The notes beneath the pieces are model-generated. The model ran no database searches, was not told the DNA's origin, and was given only the letters and a program-made list of their open reading frames with translations. Below, piece after piece: positions 34,484-43,496 of a stretch of DNA of 47,066 nucleotides; the first letter of the stretch is position 1; each line of letters begins with the position of its first letter. The position numbers were made by a program, and so were the translations under genes. This DNA comes from CAZVYN01 sp964631125 (lineage in GTDB: Bacteria; Eisenbacteria; RBG-16-71-46; CAIMUX01), in assembly GCA_964631125.1 (NCBI GenBank), contig CAZVYN010000027.1, positions 1 through 47,066 on the forward strand, in the 5' to 3' direction.

Positions 34484-35581
34484 CTATCGCGGCGGCGAGG
34501 GCTGGGAGGGCGCAGCGGTCAACCGGCGCACGACCATGGCCCCCATCTGCTCGGTCGTGAGACCGTTGTGCACCAACGCGGAAGGGATCTCGCCGTCGAT
34601 GAGCGCCCCACGCACGGCCGCCTCCACCGCGACCGCCGCCTCCTCCTGACCGAGGTAGGAAAGCATCATCTGCGCCGCCAGGATCGCGGCCAAGGGGCTC
34701 GCCGTGTTCTTCCCCGCGAACTCGGGGGCCGAACCGTGGACCGGCTCGAACATCGAGACCTGCCCCGGATGCAGATTTCCCGAGGCGGCCAGCCCCAGCC
34801 CGCCGACCAGCGACGCCCCCAGATCAGTCAAAATGTCGCCGAAGACATTCGACGTGACGCAGACGTCGAAGCGTTCCGGCTCCAGGACGAACCGCATGCA
34901 GGCGGCGTCGATGTACTGCCAGTCGCGCGTGACGTCGGGGTATTCGGCGCCCATCTCGTCATAGGCGCGCCGCCAGAGATCGAACGCTCGGATCGCGTTC
35001 GCCTTGTCGATCAGCGTCAACTTCCGGCGCGGACGGGAGCGCGCGAGATCGAGCGCGTAGCGGAAGAGGCGATCGGCGCCGCGCCGAGTCAGCACCATCT
35101 CCTGAAGCGCGACTTCGTCGATCGTGCCCCGCCGGAAGTGGCCGCCGATCCCGACGTAGAGATCCTCCGTGTTCTCGCGCACGCAGAGGATGTCGATCTG
35201 CTCCGGACTCTTGTCCTTCAGTGGCGTCAGTCGCGCGTCGTAGAGCTTGATCGGGCGCAGATTGATGTAGAGGTCGAGACCGAAACGGATCCCCGCGATG
35301 ATCGCCCGCTCCAGCAGGCCGGTCTCGATCCGCGGGTCGCCGATCGCGCCCAAGAGAATCGCGTCGTGACCCCGCATCTCCTCCAGCGCTTCCGGCGGAA
35401 AGGTCTCCTTCGTGCGGAGGTAGTGCTCGGCCCCGAACGGATAGCGCGTGAACTCGAACCGCACCGGCCAATGCTGCGCGACCGCCGCGAGCACCAGCTC
35501 CGCCTCGCGAATCACTTCCGGACCGATGCCGTCCCCCGGCAGCAGGGCGATGCGGTGGGTCTTCACAGTCGGCGACGTCAT
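34484..35581 (-). CDS. leuB: Isocitrate/isopropylmalate dehydrogenase family, probable 3-isopropylmalate dehydrogenase
   Basis: A 365-residue beta-decarboxylating dehydrogenase. Visible marks are LLPGDGIGPEV at the N-terminus, the substrate-loop region LDLYINLRPIKLY, VRENTEDLYVG, DKANAIR and SNVFGDILTDLGASLVGGLG, plus a C-terminal EPVHGSAPEFAGK. The loop AIGDPRIETGLLERAIIAG differs from the usual IPMDH form, so homoisocitrate or tartrate-type substrates are possible. The ATG at 35581 overlaps the upstream thiolase stop as ATGA. A longer frame upstream lies inside the thiolase and is not used. No other leucine gene is nearby. Confidence 0.85.
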   Translation of the reverse strand: MTSPTVKTHRIALLPGDGIGPEVIREAELVLAAVAQHWPVRFEFTRYPFGAEHYLRTKETFPPEALEEMRGHDAILLGAIGDPRIETGLLERAIIAGIRFGLDLYINLRPIKLYDARLTPLKDKSPEQIDILCVRENTEDLYVGIGGHFRRGTIDEVALQEMVLTRRGADRLFRYALDLARSRPRRKLTLIDKANAIRAFDLWRRAYDEMGAEYPDVTRDWQYIDAACMRFVLEPERFDVCVTSNVFGDILTDLGASLVGGLGLAASGNLHPGQVSMFEPVHGSAPEFAGKNTASPLAAILAAQMMLSYLGQEEAAVAVEAAVRGALIDGEIPSALVHNGLTTEQMGAMVVRRLTAAPSQPSPPR

Positions 35582-36801
35582 GCAGTGCGCTCGACCAGGA
35601 TGGCAATCCCCTGCCCGCCGCCGATGCAGGCGCTGGCCACGCCGAATCGTCCGCTGGACCGCCGCAGTTCGAGCAGCAGCGTGAGCACGAGCCGCGTGCC
35701 GGTGGCGCCGAGTGGATGGCCGAGCGCGATCGCGCCGCCGTTCACGTTCACCTTCTCCCGGTCGAGCCCGAGATCCCGCTCCACCGCCAGATACTGCCCG
35801 GCGAAGGCCTCGTTGATCTCGAAACGATCCACCGCGGAGAGCGCGATTCCGGTTCGCTCGCACACCTTTCGGATGGCCGGCGCGGGGCCGATCCCCATCT
35901 CCGCTGGGTCGACTCCGACGACCGCCCAGCCCAGGATTCGCCCGAGAACCGAACGCCCCGCGGCTCGCGCCGCTTCTTCGTGCATGAGCACGACGGCGGC
36001 CGCCCCATCGACGATGCCCGAGGCGTTGCCCGCCGTGACGAATCCGTCCTTGGAGAAGGCCGCGGGGAGCGCGGCCAATCCCTCGAGCGTCGAATCGCCC
36101 TTGAGATGATCGTCGTCGCGCACGGTGAAGGTCTTGTTGCGGCCGATCGGTGCGTCGACCGGAACGATCTCCTCACGGAAGTAGCCGGCCGCCTGCGCCC
36201 GGGCCGCGCGCTGCTGCGAGAGGAGCGCGAAGGCGTCTTGCTCGGCGCGCGTCACCTCGAAGCGGCGCGCCAGCTTCTCGGCCGTCTGCGCCATGTAGAG
36301 CCCGCAGGTCGTATCCAAGAGGCTCACCATGAGCGAGTCCTCGAGTTTGCCCTCGCCCAAGCGGAGTCCGCTCCTCAGTCCGCGCAAGACGTGCGGCGCC
36401 TGCGAGAGATTCTCCATCCCGCCCGCGACGACGCACGCGGCGTCGCCGGTGAGCATCATCTGCGCCGCGGAGACGATCGACTGGATCCCGGAGCCGCAGA
36501 GTCGATTGACGGTCAGGCCCGGCACAGACACGTCGAGGCCGGCGCGCAACGCGACATGGCGTGCTCCGTAGTGGGCGTCGCCCGAGGTCTGGAGCGCGTT
36601 GCCCATGACGACGTGGTCGACTTCGGTCGCGGCGACACCGGTGCGCTCGAGCGCGCCCTTCACGGCGGCGGCGCCGAGATCGAGCGCGGAGACGCGCCCG
36701 AGTGCGCCCCCCTTCTCCCCATCGCCGCGCTTTCCGCCTTCCCATTCGGCCATCGGCGTGCGGGCTCCGCCCAGAATGGCGATCGATGCTGGCTGATTCA
36801 T
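35578..36801 (-). CDS. Thiolase (acetyl-CoA C-acyltransferase), second of two
   Basis: Cleaves 3-ketoacyl-CoA or condenses acetyl-CoA. The nucleophilic Cys102 is in NRLCGSGIQS, the His in GGAIALGHPLGATGTR and the second Cys in ASACIGGGQG; NEAFAGQYLA is also conserved. An unusual Gly/Lys-rich insert (EWEGGKRGDGEKGGALG, residues 19-35) follows the N-terminal ARTPM motif, where most thiolases read RTPIGKFxG. Length is 407 residues. AGGGGGG lies about 10 bases before the ATG at 36801. It is downstream of the enoyl-CoA hydratase by 26 bases. Confidence 0.93.
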   Translation of the reverse strand: MNQPASIAILGGARTPMAEWEGGKRGDGEKGGALGRVSALDLGAAAVKGALERTGVAATEVDHVVMGNALQTSGDAHYGARHVALRAGLDVSVPGLTVNRLCGSGIQSIVSAAQMMLTGDAACVVAGGMENLSQAPHVLRGLRSGLRLGEGKLEDSLMVSLLDTTCGLYMAQTAEKLARRFEVTRAEQDAFALLSQQRAARAQAAGYFREEIVPVDAPIGRNKTFTVRDDDHLKGDSTLEGLAALPAAFSKDGFVTAGNASGIVDGAAAVVLMHEEAARAAGRSVLGRILGWAVVGVDPAEMGIGPAPAIRKVCERTGIALSAVDRFEINEAFAGQYLAVERDLGLDREKVNVNGGAIALGHPLGATGTRLVLTLLLELRRSSGRFGVASACIGGGQGIAILVERTA

Positions 36802-36827
36802 GTTCGTGTCGGCCCCCCTGCTCTCGT

Positions 36828-37610
36828 TCAGCGTCCCGTGAAACTCGGCTTGCGCTTCTCCAGGAACGCGCCCGTCCCTTCGCGCCAATCTTCCGTCGCG
36901 GCCAATCGACCGAAGTGACGCGCCTCGAGCGCCTCGCCCTGATCGAGCGAGAGATCGCTCCCCGCGAGCGCGCACTGAAGCACCGCCGCCAGCGCGAGCG
37001 GCCCGCGCTGACGCATGCGGGCCGCCATCGTCCGACAGACGTCCATCAGCTCCGTCGGCTCACAGAGCCGGTTGGCGAGACCGATGCGCAGCGCTTCGTC
37101 GGCCGTGATCGGGTCCCCCGTCAGCATCAGCTCGAGCGCGCGCCCCAGGCCGACCAGGCGGGTCAGTCGTTGCGTGCCGGCGAATCCGGGAATGAGACCG
37201 AGGGAAACTTCGGGCAGCCCGATCTTCGCGCTCTTCGACAAGACGCGGAGGTGGCACGCGAGCGCGAGTTCACACCCTCCGCCGAGGGCGAATCCGTTGA
37301 CGGCCGCGATGACCGGCTTCTTGCTCTGCTCGAGGGCGGAGAAGAGCGCCTGCCCCCGGCGCGAATAGGCCTCGGCCGCCGCACTGGAGAGATCTTTCAA
37401 CTCCGCGATGTCGGCGCCGGCGACGAACGCCTTCTCGCCGCCTCCTGTCAGGATCATGCCGCCCACCGTGGCGTCCGCCGCGAGCGCCGCCACCAACCGA
37501 TCGAGCTCGCCGATCAAGGCGCCGTTGAGCGCGTTGAGCGCCTCCGGGCGCCGAATCGTGACCTCCCACCATCCGTCCCGCGGTTCGACCGTCAGGAGTT
37601 GGAATTCCAT
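36828..37610 (-). CDS. Enoyl-CoA hydratase/isomerase family (crotonase)
   Basis: Hydrates trans-2-enoyl-CoA in fatty-acid or related acyl-CoA breakdown. The oxyanion-hole segment AFVAGADIAEL is at residues 61-71. The catalytic glutamates are Glu114 in NGFALGGGCELAL and Glu134 in GLPEVSLGLIPGFAGTQRL. Length 260 is typical. I start it at 37610, where GGAGGAG lies 7 bases upstream; an in-frame start at 37667 overlaps the upstream thiolase end and would add 19 charged residues. The gene lies between two thiolases, so a beta-oxidation-like role is likely, although no 3-hydroxyacyl-CoA dehydrogenase is in the window. Confidence 0.93.
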   Translation of the reverse strand: MEFQLLTVEPRDGWWEVTIRRPEALNALNGALIGELDRLVAALAADATVGGMILTGGGEKAFVAGADIAELKDLSSAAAEAYSRRGQALFSALEQSKKPVIAAVNGFALGGGCELALACHLRVLSKSAKIGLPEVSLGLIPGFAGTQRLTRLVGLGRALELMLTGDPITADEALRIGLANRLCEPTELMDVCRTMAARMRQRGPLALAAVLQCALAGSDLSLDQGEALEARHFGRLAATEDWREGTGAFLEKRKPSFTGR

Positions 37611-37663
37611 GCTGTGCTCCTCCCTCTGCCTCTCCTGTCCCGACTTGTTCCGCCGCGTCCGCT

Positions 37664-38899
37664 TCATCGCTCGAAGAGGGCTGCGACGCCGAGGCCGCCC
37701 GAAACACAGAGCGTGGCCAGGCCACGTGCGGCGCCGCGCGTCTGCATCTCATGCAGCAGGGTCACGACGATGCGGGCGCCGCTGCACCCGATCGGATGGC
37801 CGAGAGCGATGGCGCCGCCGTTCACGTTGAGGCGCGCGCGGTCGAATTTCAGCTCGCGGTCGCAGGCGAGCACTTGCGCGGCGAACGCCTCGTTCAGCTC
37901 GATCAGGTCCATGGCGTCGATCGAGAGGTCCAGATCGGAGAGCAGGCGACGGACCGCGGGGACGGGACCGATCCCCATGACGCGAGGATCCACCCCGGCC
38001 GACGCCAATCCGACGAAACGCGCCAGCGGCGGGACCCCGGCTGCGCTCGCGAGAGATGCGCGGGTCAAGACGACCACGGCGGCGCCGTCGGTCAAGCCGG
38101 ACGAGTTGCCCGCGGTCACCGTCCCGTCTCGTGAAAAGACCGGGGAGAGTTTTCCCAACGCCTCCAAGGTCACGTCGGGCCGCACCTGTTCATCGCGATC
38201 GAGTGCGGGCGCCTTCGTCGCGGCGTCGGCGGCCACCGTCACGAGCTCGCGGTCGAATCTTCCGGACGCCGCGGCGCGCGCGGCGCGCTGTTGGCTCTCG
38301 AGCGCGAAGGCGTCTTGTTCCTCGCGTCCGATCTCGTACTCCCGCGCGAGCGCCTCGGCCGTCTCGCCCATCAGTTGTCCCGCCAGCGGACAGGAGAATC
38401 CATCGCGGTACATGGAGTCTTCGACCACGCCGTGCCCCAGGCGGTAGCCGCCACGAAAACGGTCGAGGAGGAACGGAGCGCGGCTCATCGATTCCATCCC
38501 GCCGGCCACCACCCACTGAGCCTCTCCGGTCGAGATCAACCGGGCGCCGAGCGCGATCGCCTCCAGACCGGAAGCGCAGGCCATGTTGACGGTCTCGGCC
38601 GGCGTGTTCGTTCCGAGCCCCGCCCGGACGGTCACCTGCCTCGCCGGGTTCGGTCCGACTCCTGCGGGGCGCGCGAGTCCGAAGACCACGCGGTCGATCT
38701 CGACCGGGGGCAATTCAGTGAGCACCGCCTGAGTCGCCTGTATCCCCAATTCGACCGACGTTCGCGCGGCCAGTGCGCCCATGAATTTCCCGATCGGCGT
38801 GCGACGCGCCGCGACGACCACGATCGGATCGTCGCGATCGAATCTCGCGACACTGGCGCGACGGGCCGACTCGGCCAGACTGTTCGGACTCTCGATCAC
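37664..38899 (-). CDS. Thiolase (acetyl-CoA C-acyltransferase), first of two
   Basis: A 411-residue thiolase. Markers are ARRTPIGKFMGALA, the nucleophilic Cys108 in NMACASGLEAI, NEAFAAQVLA, the His in NGGAIALGHPIGCSGARI, and a C-terminal LCVSGGLGVAALFE. The start is a GTG with GAGGAGAA upstream. Roughly 20 residues precede the core and may be trimmed if a later start is used. It is the first gene of the operon and diverges from the CBM9-DUF5916 gene. It and the second thiolase differ throughout, so they are probably specialised for different chain lengths or directions. Confidence 0.94.
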   Translation of the reverse strand: MIESPNSLAESARRASVARFDRDDPIVVVAARRTPIGKFMGALAARTSVELGIQATQAVLTELPPVEIDRVVFGLARPAGVGPNPARQVTVRAGLGTNTPAETVNMACASGLEAIALGARLISTGEAQWVVAGGMESMSRAPFLLDRFRGGYRLGHGVVEDSMYRDGFSCPLAGQLMGETAEALAREYEIGREEQDAFALESQQRAARAAASGRFDRELVTVAADAATKAPALDRDEQVRPDVTLEALGKLSPVFSRDGTVTAGNSSGLTDGAAVVVLTRASLASAAGVPPLARFVGLASAGVDPRVMGIGPVPAVRRLLSDLDLSIDAMDLIELNEAFAAQVLACDRELKFDRARLNVNGGAIALGHPIGCSGARIVVTLLHEMQTRGAARGLATLCVSGGLGVAALFER

Positions 38900-38951
38900 G
38901 GTCGAGTTCTCCTCGAGGCGGACAGCTCTAGCAATTGAGGATCGGGGCGCA

Positions 38952-39014
38952 GCCGAGACCGCGGCGGGAAGCGGAATCTAGGGAGTCGCCGAGACCGGCG
39001 GCAAGGCAGAATCT
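38952..39014. promoter_or_regulatory. Imperfect direct repeat in the divergent promoter region
   Basis: Two copies of a 27-28 base sequence beginning GCCGAGACC and ending GAATCT lie at 38952-38979 and 38988-39014, differing by one indel and a few substitutions. They are centred between the thiolase operon (start 38899, minus) and the CBM9-DUF5916 gene (start 39106, plus). Such spacing, 36 bases between copies, suits a regulator binding site serving both directions. No protein is known for it. Confidence 0.45.
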
Positions 39015-39105
39015 CGCGCGTCGCAACCTGACTCGGCTCCCTCCCGTAAGGCAGCCCGTTCCCACCGCCGGGGGGCTTCCACTTCGGACCCGAGAGAGGG
39101 TGCTC

Positions 39106-41745
39106 ATGTCTACTGTCCTGCGCTTGCGGACTACGCGGTTCGGTCTGCCGCTCACGCTCTTTCTCGGCGCGAGCTTCGGACTCGAACTCCCGCTCGGTCA
39201 CGCCGGCGGTTTCGAAGCGTTCTCCTCCGCCGTTTCGTCCCAACTCGAATCGATCCCTTCGCCGCCGTTCGACTCTCGCGCCGTCAGCGCGGTCTCTTGC
39301 GCGACGACCCCGGTGCAAGTCGATGGTCGGCTCGACGACGAAGTCTGGAGCGGCGCCCCGTCGGCCACCGGCTTCCGCGTCTGGGAACCCGACCGCGGGA
39401 AGAGCCCCTCGGTGCAAACCGTCTTCAAAGTCGCGTACGACCAGGACGCGGTCTACTTCGCGGTGGCCTGCCTGGAAGACGATCCCTCGAAGATCTCCTC
39501 GCGCCTCTCGCGTCGGGATCGCTTCAGCGATTCGGATCTCGTCTCCGTCTACATCGATCCGTACAACGACAAGACGACCGGTTACAACTTTCGCGTCAAT
39601 CCGCTCGGCGTCCAAGAAGACAGCTATCTGTACAACGACGGCAGCCGCGATACGAACTGGGACGCGGTCTGGCAGGCCGAGACCTACCGCGACGAGAGTG
39701 GTTGGTACGCGGAGATGAGGATCCCCTTCTCCTCCATCCGCTACCGCAACAGCGATCCGATGACCTGGGGCCTGCAGGTCTACCGCTACATGCACGGCCG
39801 AGGCGAGGACACCGCCTGGATCACCTGGGACCGCGAACAGCCCGGATTCGTCAGTCGGTTCGGCACATTGGAAGGCTTGAGCGACACTTCCGCGCCGCGC
39901 CAACTGGAACTCCTTCCCTACTACGTCCAACGTGGGATCGACCCCGCGATGACGGGCAGCGAGGACAGCTTCGAGAACGCCGAGAACTTCGGACTCGACC
40001 TGAAGTACGGCGTCACCGCCGACCTCACGCTGAACGCCACCGTGCAACCCGACTTCGGACAGGTCGAGGCCGACCCGGCCGAGATGAACCTCTCGCCTTT
40101 CGAGACCTTCTTCGAGGAGAAGCGACCGTTCTTCGTCGAAGGGAATCGCTTCTTCGAGAATCCGTTTTTCAACGTCTTCTACTCCCGGCGAATCGGCACA
40201 GGCGATCCGAATGCGCGCATCCGCTACGCGGCGAAGGTGACCGGCAAGACGAAAGGCGAGATCTCGCTGGCCGCCCTGGCGGCGCAAACTGACGTGACGC
40301 AGTCCGGCCAGGCGCACAACTTCCTGAAGAACGGGGCCGATCCGCAGCGTGTCTTGGTCACGCGACTCGGCAAGGACTTCGACGGCGGCAAGCACCGCTT
40401 CAACCTGATGCAGACCGTCTCGAACAAGTCCGCGCCCAGGTTGCGCAGCTTCGTGAGCGAACAGGGCGACTCGTTGGAGTTCGACAACAACCGCGGCTCG
40501 CGAGAGGCCTACACCACCGGCTTCGACTTCGAGTCAGCCTTCCATGACCGTGACTGGGCGGTGGCCGGCTCATTCGTCGGCTCGGTCCTCGACCCGGAAG
40601 AGGTGGACGGGCGTCCCGACGTGGCGTCCGCCAACGTCTACGGCACCGGAGGCAATCTACGACTGGTCCGGCGCGGCGGTCGTGTGACGGGAGACGCTGT
40701 TTTCCGCTGGGAGAGCGACCAGCTCGAACTGAACGACGTCGGGTTCCTCTCCGCCCCGGACGAGATCGTCTATCGGGGATTTGTCGCCTACGCGCTCAAT
40801 CCGTCGGGGAGCAGCAAGATCTGGAATCAAGGGAATGTCTCCTTCTCCGCCGGCCAGAGTCTCCTCTATGGCGCACGCAGCGCGCGAGACCTCGACTCCG
40901 GAGAGGTCGCCTGGGCTTACGATCGCGGACACTTCCAGAACGGGTGGCGTGAGCTGAGTTCGTTCATGCAGTTCCGCAGCTACCGTGAACTCTGGTTCGG
41001 AACCAACTACAACCCGCGTGGATCGCAACGCTACGAGACCCGCGGCGGTCCGCTCATCGATGAACCGACCACCTACGGGGGTTGGCTCGGGGGCAGCACC
41101 GATACGCGCAAGGACCTCCGGTTCAACCTCGACACGAGCAGTTGGCACGACACCGCGAAGAATCGCTCCAACCACGTGAGCGTGGAGGCGAACTGGAATC
41201 AGTCGAGCACCCTCGCCCACGCCCTCGAGGTCGGTTTCGACGAACGGTTGGACGACACCCAGTATCTGGGAACCTTCCGCACGCAGTCGGGCTGGACCGG
41301 GATCGGCGGGCGGAGCTACATCTTCGCGCCAATCCGCCAACACACCGCCAGCCTGACCCTGCGCAGCAGCATCCTCTTCAGCCGCGACAAATCGTTGGAG
41401 CTGTATCTGGAGCCGTTCCACACCGTGGGCGACTACGCGCCCGCGAGAGTCCTGCGCACCGCCGACACCTACGACCTCGTCCCCTTCGAGGACCCCGACT
41501 TCGACTCCAGCGACCACGACTTCAACTTCACCTCGGCCAACCTCAACCTGGTCTACCGCTGGGAATACCGCCCCGGCAGCACCCTCTTCCTCGTCTGGAC
41601 CCAGAGCCGCTCGAACTACGAAGAGCGCGGCTTCTTCACCGATCGCCCCGGCCGCTTCTCCAACGAGATCGGGCGCGAGGGCCCGTTCGGACAGGAAGCC
41701 GAGAACGTGTTCCTGGCCAAGGTGACCTACTGGTTCCCGATCTGA
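39106..41745 (+). CDS. CBM9-like / DUF5916 outer-membrane protein
   Basis: The only long plus-strand gene. The 879-residue product has a signal peptide (about residues 1-34). A carbohydrate-binding family 9-like domain follows (about 65-250; VQVDGRLDDEVW, AYDQDAVYFAVACLEDDP, WYAEMRIPFSSIRY). The rest is a DUF5916 beta-barrel region with the family mark EEKRPFFVEGNRFF, ending KVTYWFPI, typical of outer-membrane barrels with a terminal aromatic strand. Function of DUF5916 is unknown; substrate binding or uptake at the surface is a reasonable guess. GAGAGAGGG precedes the ATG at 39106. Transcription probably ends at the stem-loop at 41750. Confidence 0.92.
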   Translation: MSTVLRLRTTRFGLPLTLFLGASFGLELPLGHAGGFEAFSSAVSSQLESIPSPPFDSRAVSAVSCATTPVQVDGRLDDEVWSGAPSATGFRVWEPDRGKSPSVQTVFKVAYDQDAVYFAVACLEDDPSKISSRLSRRDRFSDSDLVSVYIDPYNDKTTGYNFRVNPLGVQEDSYLYNDGSRDTNWDAVWQAETYRDESGWYAEMRIPFSSIRYRNSDPMTWGLQVYRYMHGRGEDTAWITWDREQPGFVSRFGTLEGLSDTSAPRQLELLPYYVQRGIDPAMTGSEDSFENAENFGLDLKYGVTADLTLNATVQPDFGQVEADPAEMNLSPFETFFEEKRPFFVEGNRFFENPFFNVFYSRRIGTGDPNARIRYAAKVTGKTKGEISLAALAAQTDVTQSGQAHNFLKNGADPQRVLVTRLGKDFDGGKHRFNLMQTVSNKSAPRLRSFVSEQGDSLEFDNNRGSREAYTTGFDFESAFHDRDWAVAGSFVGSVLDPEEVDGRPDVASANVYGTGGNLRLVRRGGRVTGDAVFRWESDQLELNDVGFLSAPDEIVYRGFVAYALNPSGSSKIWNQGNVSFSAGQSLLYGARSARDLDSGEVAWAYDRGHFQNGWRELSSFMQFRSYRELWFGTNYNPRGSQRYETRGGPLIDEPTTYGGWLGGSTDTRKDLRFNLDTSSWHDTAKNRSNHVSVEANWNQSSTLAHALEVGFDERLDDTQYLGTFRTQSGWTGIGGRSYIFAPIRQHTASLTLRSSILFSRDKSLELYLEPFHTVGDYAPARVLRTADTYDLVPFEDPDFDSSDHDFNFTSANLNLVYRWEYRPGSTLFLVWTQSRSNYEERGFFTDRPGRFSNEIGREGPFGQEAENVFLAKVTYWFPI

Positions 41746-41749
41746 AACA

Positions 41750-41795
41750 GGGTCGCGGTAGGGACGCCGGTCACCCGCCCCCCCTACCGCGACCC
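41750..41795. terminator. Bidirectional terminator between convergent genes
   Basis: A perfect 14-bp inverted repeat (GGGTCGCGGTAGGG and its complement) with an 18-base loop lies 4 bases after the CBM9-DUF5916 stop and 38 bases from the stop of the converging FG-GAP gene. Its symmetry and position suit termination in both directions; the downstream T runs are short. Confidence 0.75.
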
Positions 41796-41833
41796 CTCTT
41801 CCAACCATCGACGACGCTCGGGGCCCGAGGCTC

Positions 41834-43375
41834 CTATCTCACGATCGTGAACCTCGCCGCCAACTCCACGCCATCCGCACGCGCGAAGTACACACCCGCC
41901 GGCACACGCCTCCCCGTAGCATCACGTCCATCCCACTCCGCGGTCCAGGCACCCGCCGTTGTCCGCGCCATGCTCAGTTCACGGACTCGGCTTCCGTCAG
42001 CTCCGACAATCGACACCGACAAGGGTCCGCTGCCGCCGAGCCCCTCCAACACCCCGAAGAACTCCAACCGGACCCCCGCCGAACTCATGCTCGGAGTCAC
42101 GCGCAGGCTCGACATCGGCCGCTCGACCGCATCGACGTCGGCGGTGGTCCCGGTCAGGTTGGGGTAGACGACGATCGACGCCGACTCGGCGCCGAACCCG
42201 ACCACTTCCGGTCCTCCCAAAGGAATGACATCGCACGAGTGGCTCTTCTTCACCTTTCCTTGAAGCGGCGTCACGGGTTCGAACGTCCCGTCGCCCACAC
42301 CGCGCAGGATCTTTGTCACCGAGTCATTCGCCCGCAGATCGAGCAAACCGTCGAGATCCGCGTCGAATAGTGCCGGTGATGAAGAAAATCCGGGCTCGAC
42401 TAAACCAAACAAGGTAAAATTCTGCTCCACGTCGCCAAAATACGTATACGATTCAAACGTGTCGCTGTCTGACCAAACAATATCTGGATACTCGTCGCCG
42501 TTGATTGCGCCTACATCGTAGTACTCTATTCCCCAAGGAAACGCGGGTTCCCAAACCAACGCCCAACTAGCGGATGGCGCAAATGCTCGTTGTCCCAAGT
42601 TCTCGAACCAGCCAATCCCTTTGCGGTCGTCGCAGAACTCATCTTCGTCCCAGTAAACCGCATTGATGGTGATGTCCAATTTACCGTCGCCATTTACATC
42701 TCTCGCTCGTGGCTCATAAAGCCACGTGACCGACCCTCCAGGCTCGCAATTCGGATTCTCCGGATACAGCTTGGCCTGAAGTACGACCGGATCGCTTGCC
42801 AGACCGGAACTCCCGCCCCAATAGATGTAGACGCGACTCTTGGGATAGTAGTACCGCGGTTGAAAGCCAACTAGGTCATCGAATCCGTCGCTATCGAAAT
42901 CAGCGGCTGCCAGGCGTTCGTACATCGCAGCGACCCCGTTCAGATGGACCGATGCGGGACTGGCTCCGAACCCATCGGCGTCTTGATAGTAGATTCCCGT
43001 CGGCTCCCGTGATCCGGCGAGGTCCACACGACCGTCCCCATTGAAATCCCCTGCGACCAGGTCCTTCCATCCTACCTGGCTAAGCGGGCAGGCGATCTGC
43101 GCTCCGAACGTCATCGCTCCGGTCCCATCGCCGTGATAAATCAACAGTGATCGTCCGGCGCCTTGATTCGCCCCCACAGCGCAGTCGAAGTAGGAGTCGG
43201 AGTCGAAGTGGCCGACCGCGAACGCGGTCCCGGTTGTGGATGCAGGCAGCGAACTCACGATCGGATCACCGAACCACACATCCAAACCGCGAGCACGATC
43301 GGACAAGCCGAGCGACCCGGTAAGCGAGGCAGCAAGCGCGAGTCCGTACCCTAGCGGCCTTGTTTTCGTCACCAT
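41834..43375 (-). CDS. Secreted FG-GAP/VCBS repeat protein with FlgD-like C-terminal domain (intact copy of gene B)
   Basis: The 513-residue protein has a signal peptide (about residues 1-30, ALAASLTGSLGL core). Several FG-GAP/VCBS blades carry calcium-type loops: DFDSDSYFDCAVG, DFNGDGRVDLAG, DFDSDGFDDLVG, DVNGDGKLDITI. The C-terminus is FlgD-like (LSVSIVGADGSRVREL ... GVYFARADGVELAARF). Such proteins are exported and form beta-propellers on the surface; the ligand is unknown. A close paralogue lies upstream at 43714-45255. The start follows TGAGGAGGCAGCA, the same stop-plus-Shine-Dalgarno arrangement as the paralogue. The middle of the gene is visibly richer in A/T than its ends and its neighbours. 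Confidence 0.9.
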   Translation of the reverse strand: MVTKTRPLGYGLALAASLTGSLGLSDRARGLDVWFGDPIVSSLPASTTGTAFAVGHFDSDSYFDCAVGANQGAGRSLLIYHGDGTGAMTFGAQIACPLSQVGWKDLVAGDFNGDGRVDLAGSREPTGIYYQDADGFGASPASVHLNGVAAMYERLAAADFDSDGFDDLVGFQPRYYYPKSRVYIYWGGSSGLASDPVVLQAKLYPENPNCEPGGSVTWLYEPRARDVNGDGKLDITINAVYWDEDEFCDDRKGIGWFENLGQRAFAPSASWALVWEPAFPWGIEYYDVGAINGDEYPDIVWSDSDTFESYTYFGDVEQNFTLFGLVEPGFSSSPALFDADLDGLLDLRANDSVTKILRGVGDGTFEPVTPLQGKVKKSHSCDVIPLGGPEVVGFGAESASIVVYPNLTGTTADVDAVERPMSSLRVTPSMSSAGVRLEFFGVLEGLGGSGPLSVSIVGADGSRVRELSMARTTAGAWTAEWDGRDATGRRVPAGVYFARADGVELAARFTIVR

Positions 43376-43385
43376 TGCTGCCTCC

Positions 43386-43496
43386 TCACTTTACGAACAC
43401 GAGCCGGCGCGACAGATCGAGCCCTTCGCCTTCCAGTTTCACGAAATAGACGCCGCTCGCCACCGCGCGATCAGATGCGTCCCGACCCTCCCAATC
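43386..43496 (-). pseudogene. Remnant of a second gene A: last 37 codons of a FlgD-like domain
   Basis: Read on the minus strand, this piece encodes a 36-residue tail beginning DWEGRD and containing SGVYFVKLEGEGLDLSRRLV, then FVK and a stop. It closely matches the end of the gene at 45267-47066 (VYFVRMEGEGLDLSRRLVLVK). Everything upstream of the WEGRD motif is gone, replaced at about 43496 by response-regulator sequence on the other strand. The TGA overlaps a Shine-Dalgarno for the next gene exactly as in the intact A-B pair. It has no start codon of its own and is a relic of duplication. Confidence 0.85.

Noticed and set aside
38896..40395. A 499-codon minus-strand open frame opposite the CBM9-DUF5916 gene
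   Set aside because: The plus strand has a signal peptide, CBM9 and DUF5916 motifs; the minus frame has none.
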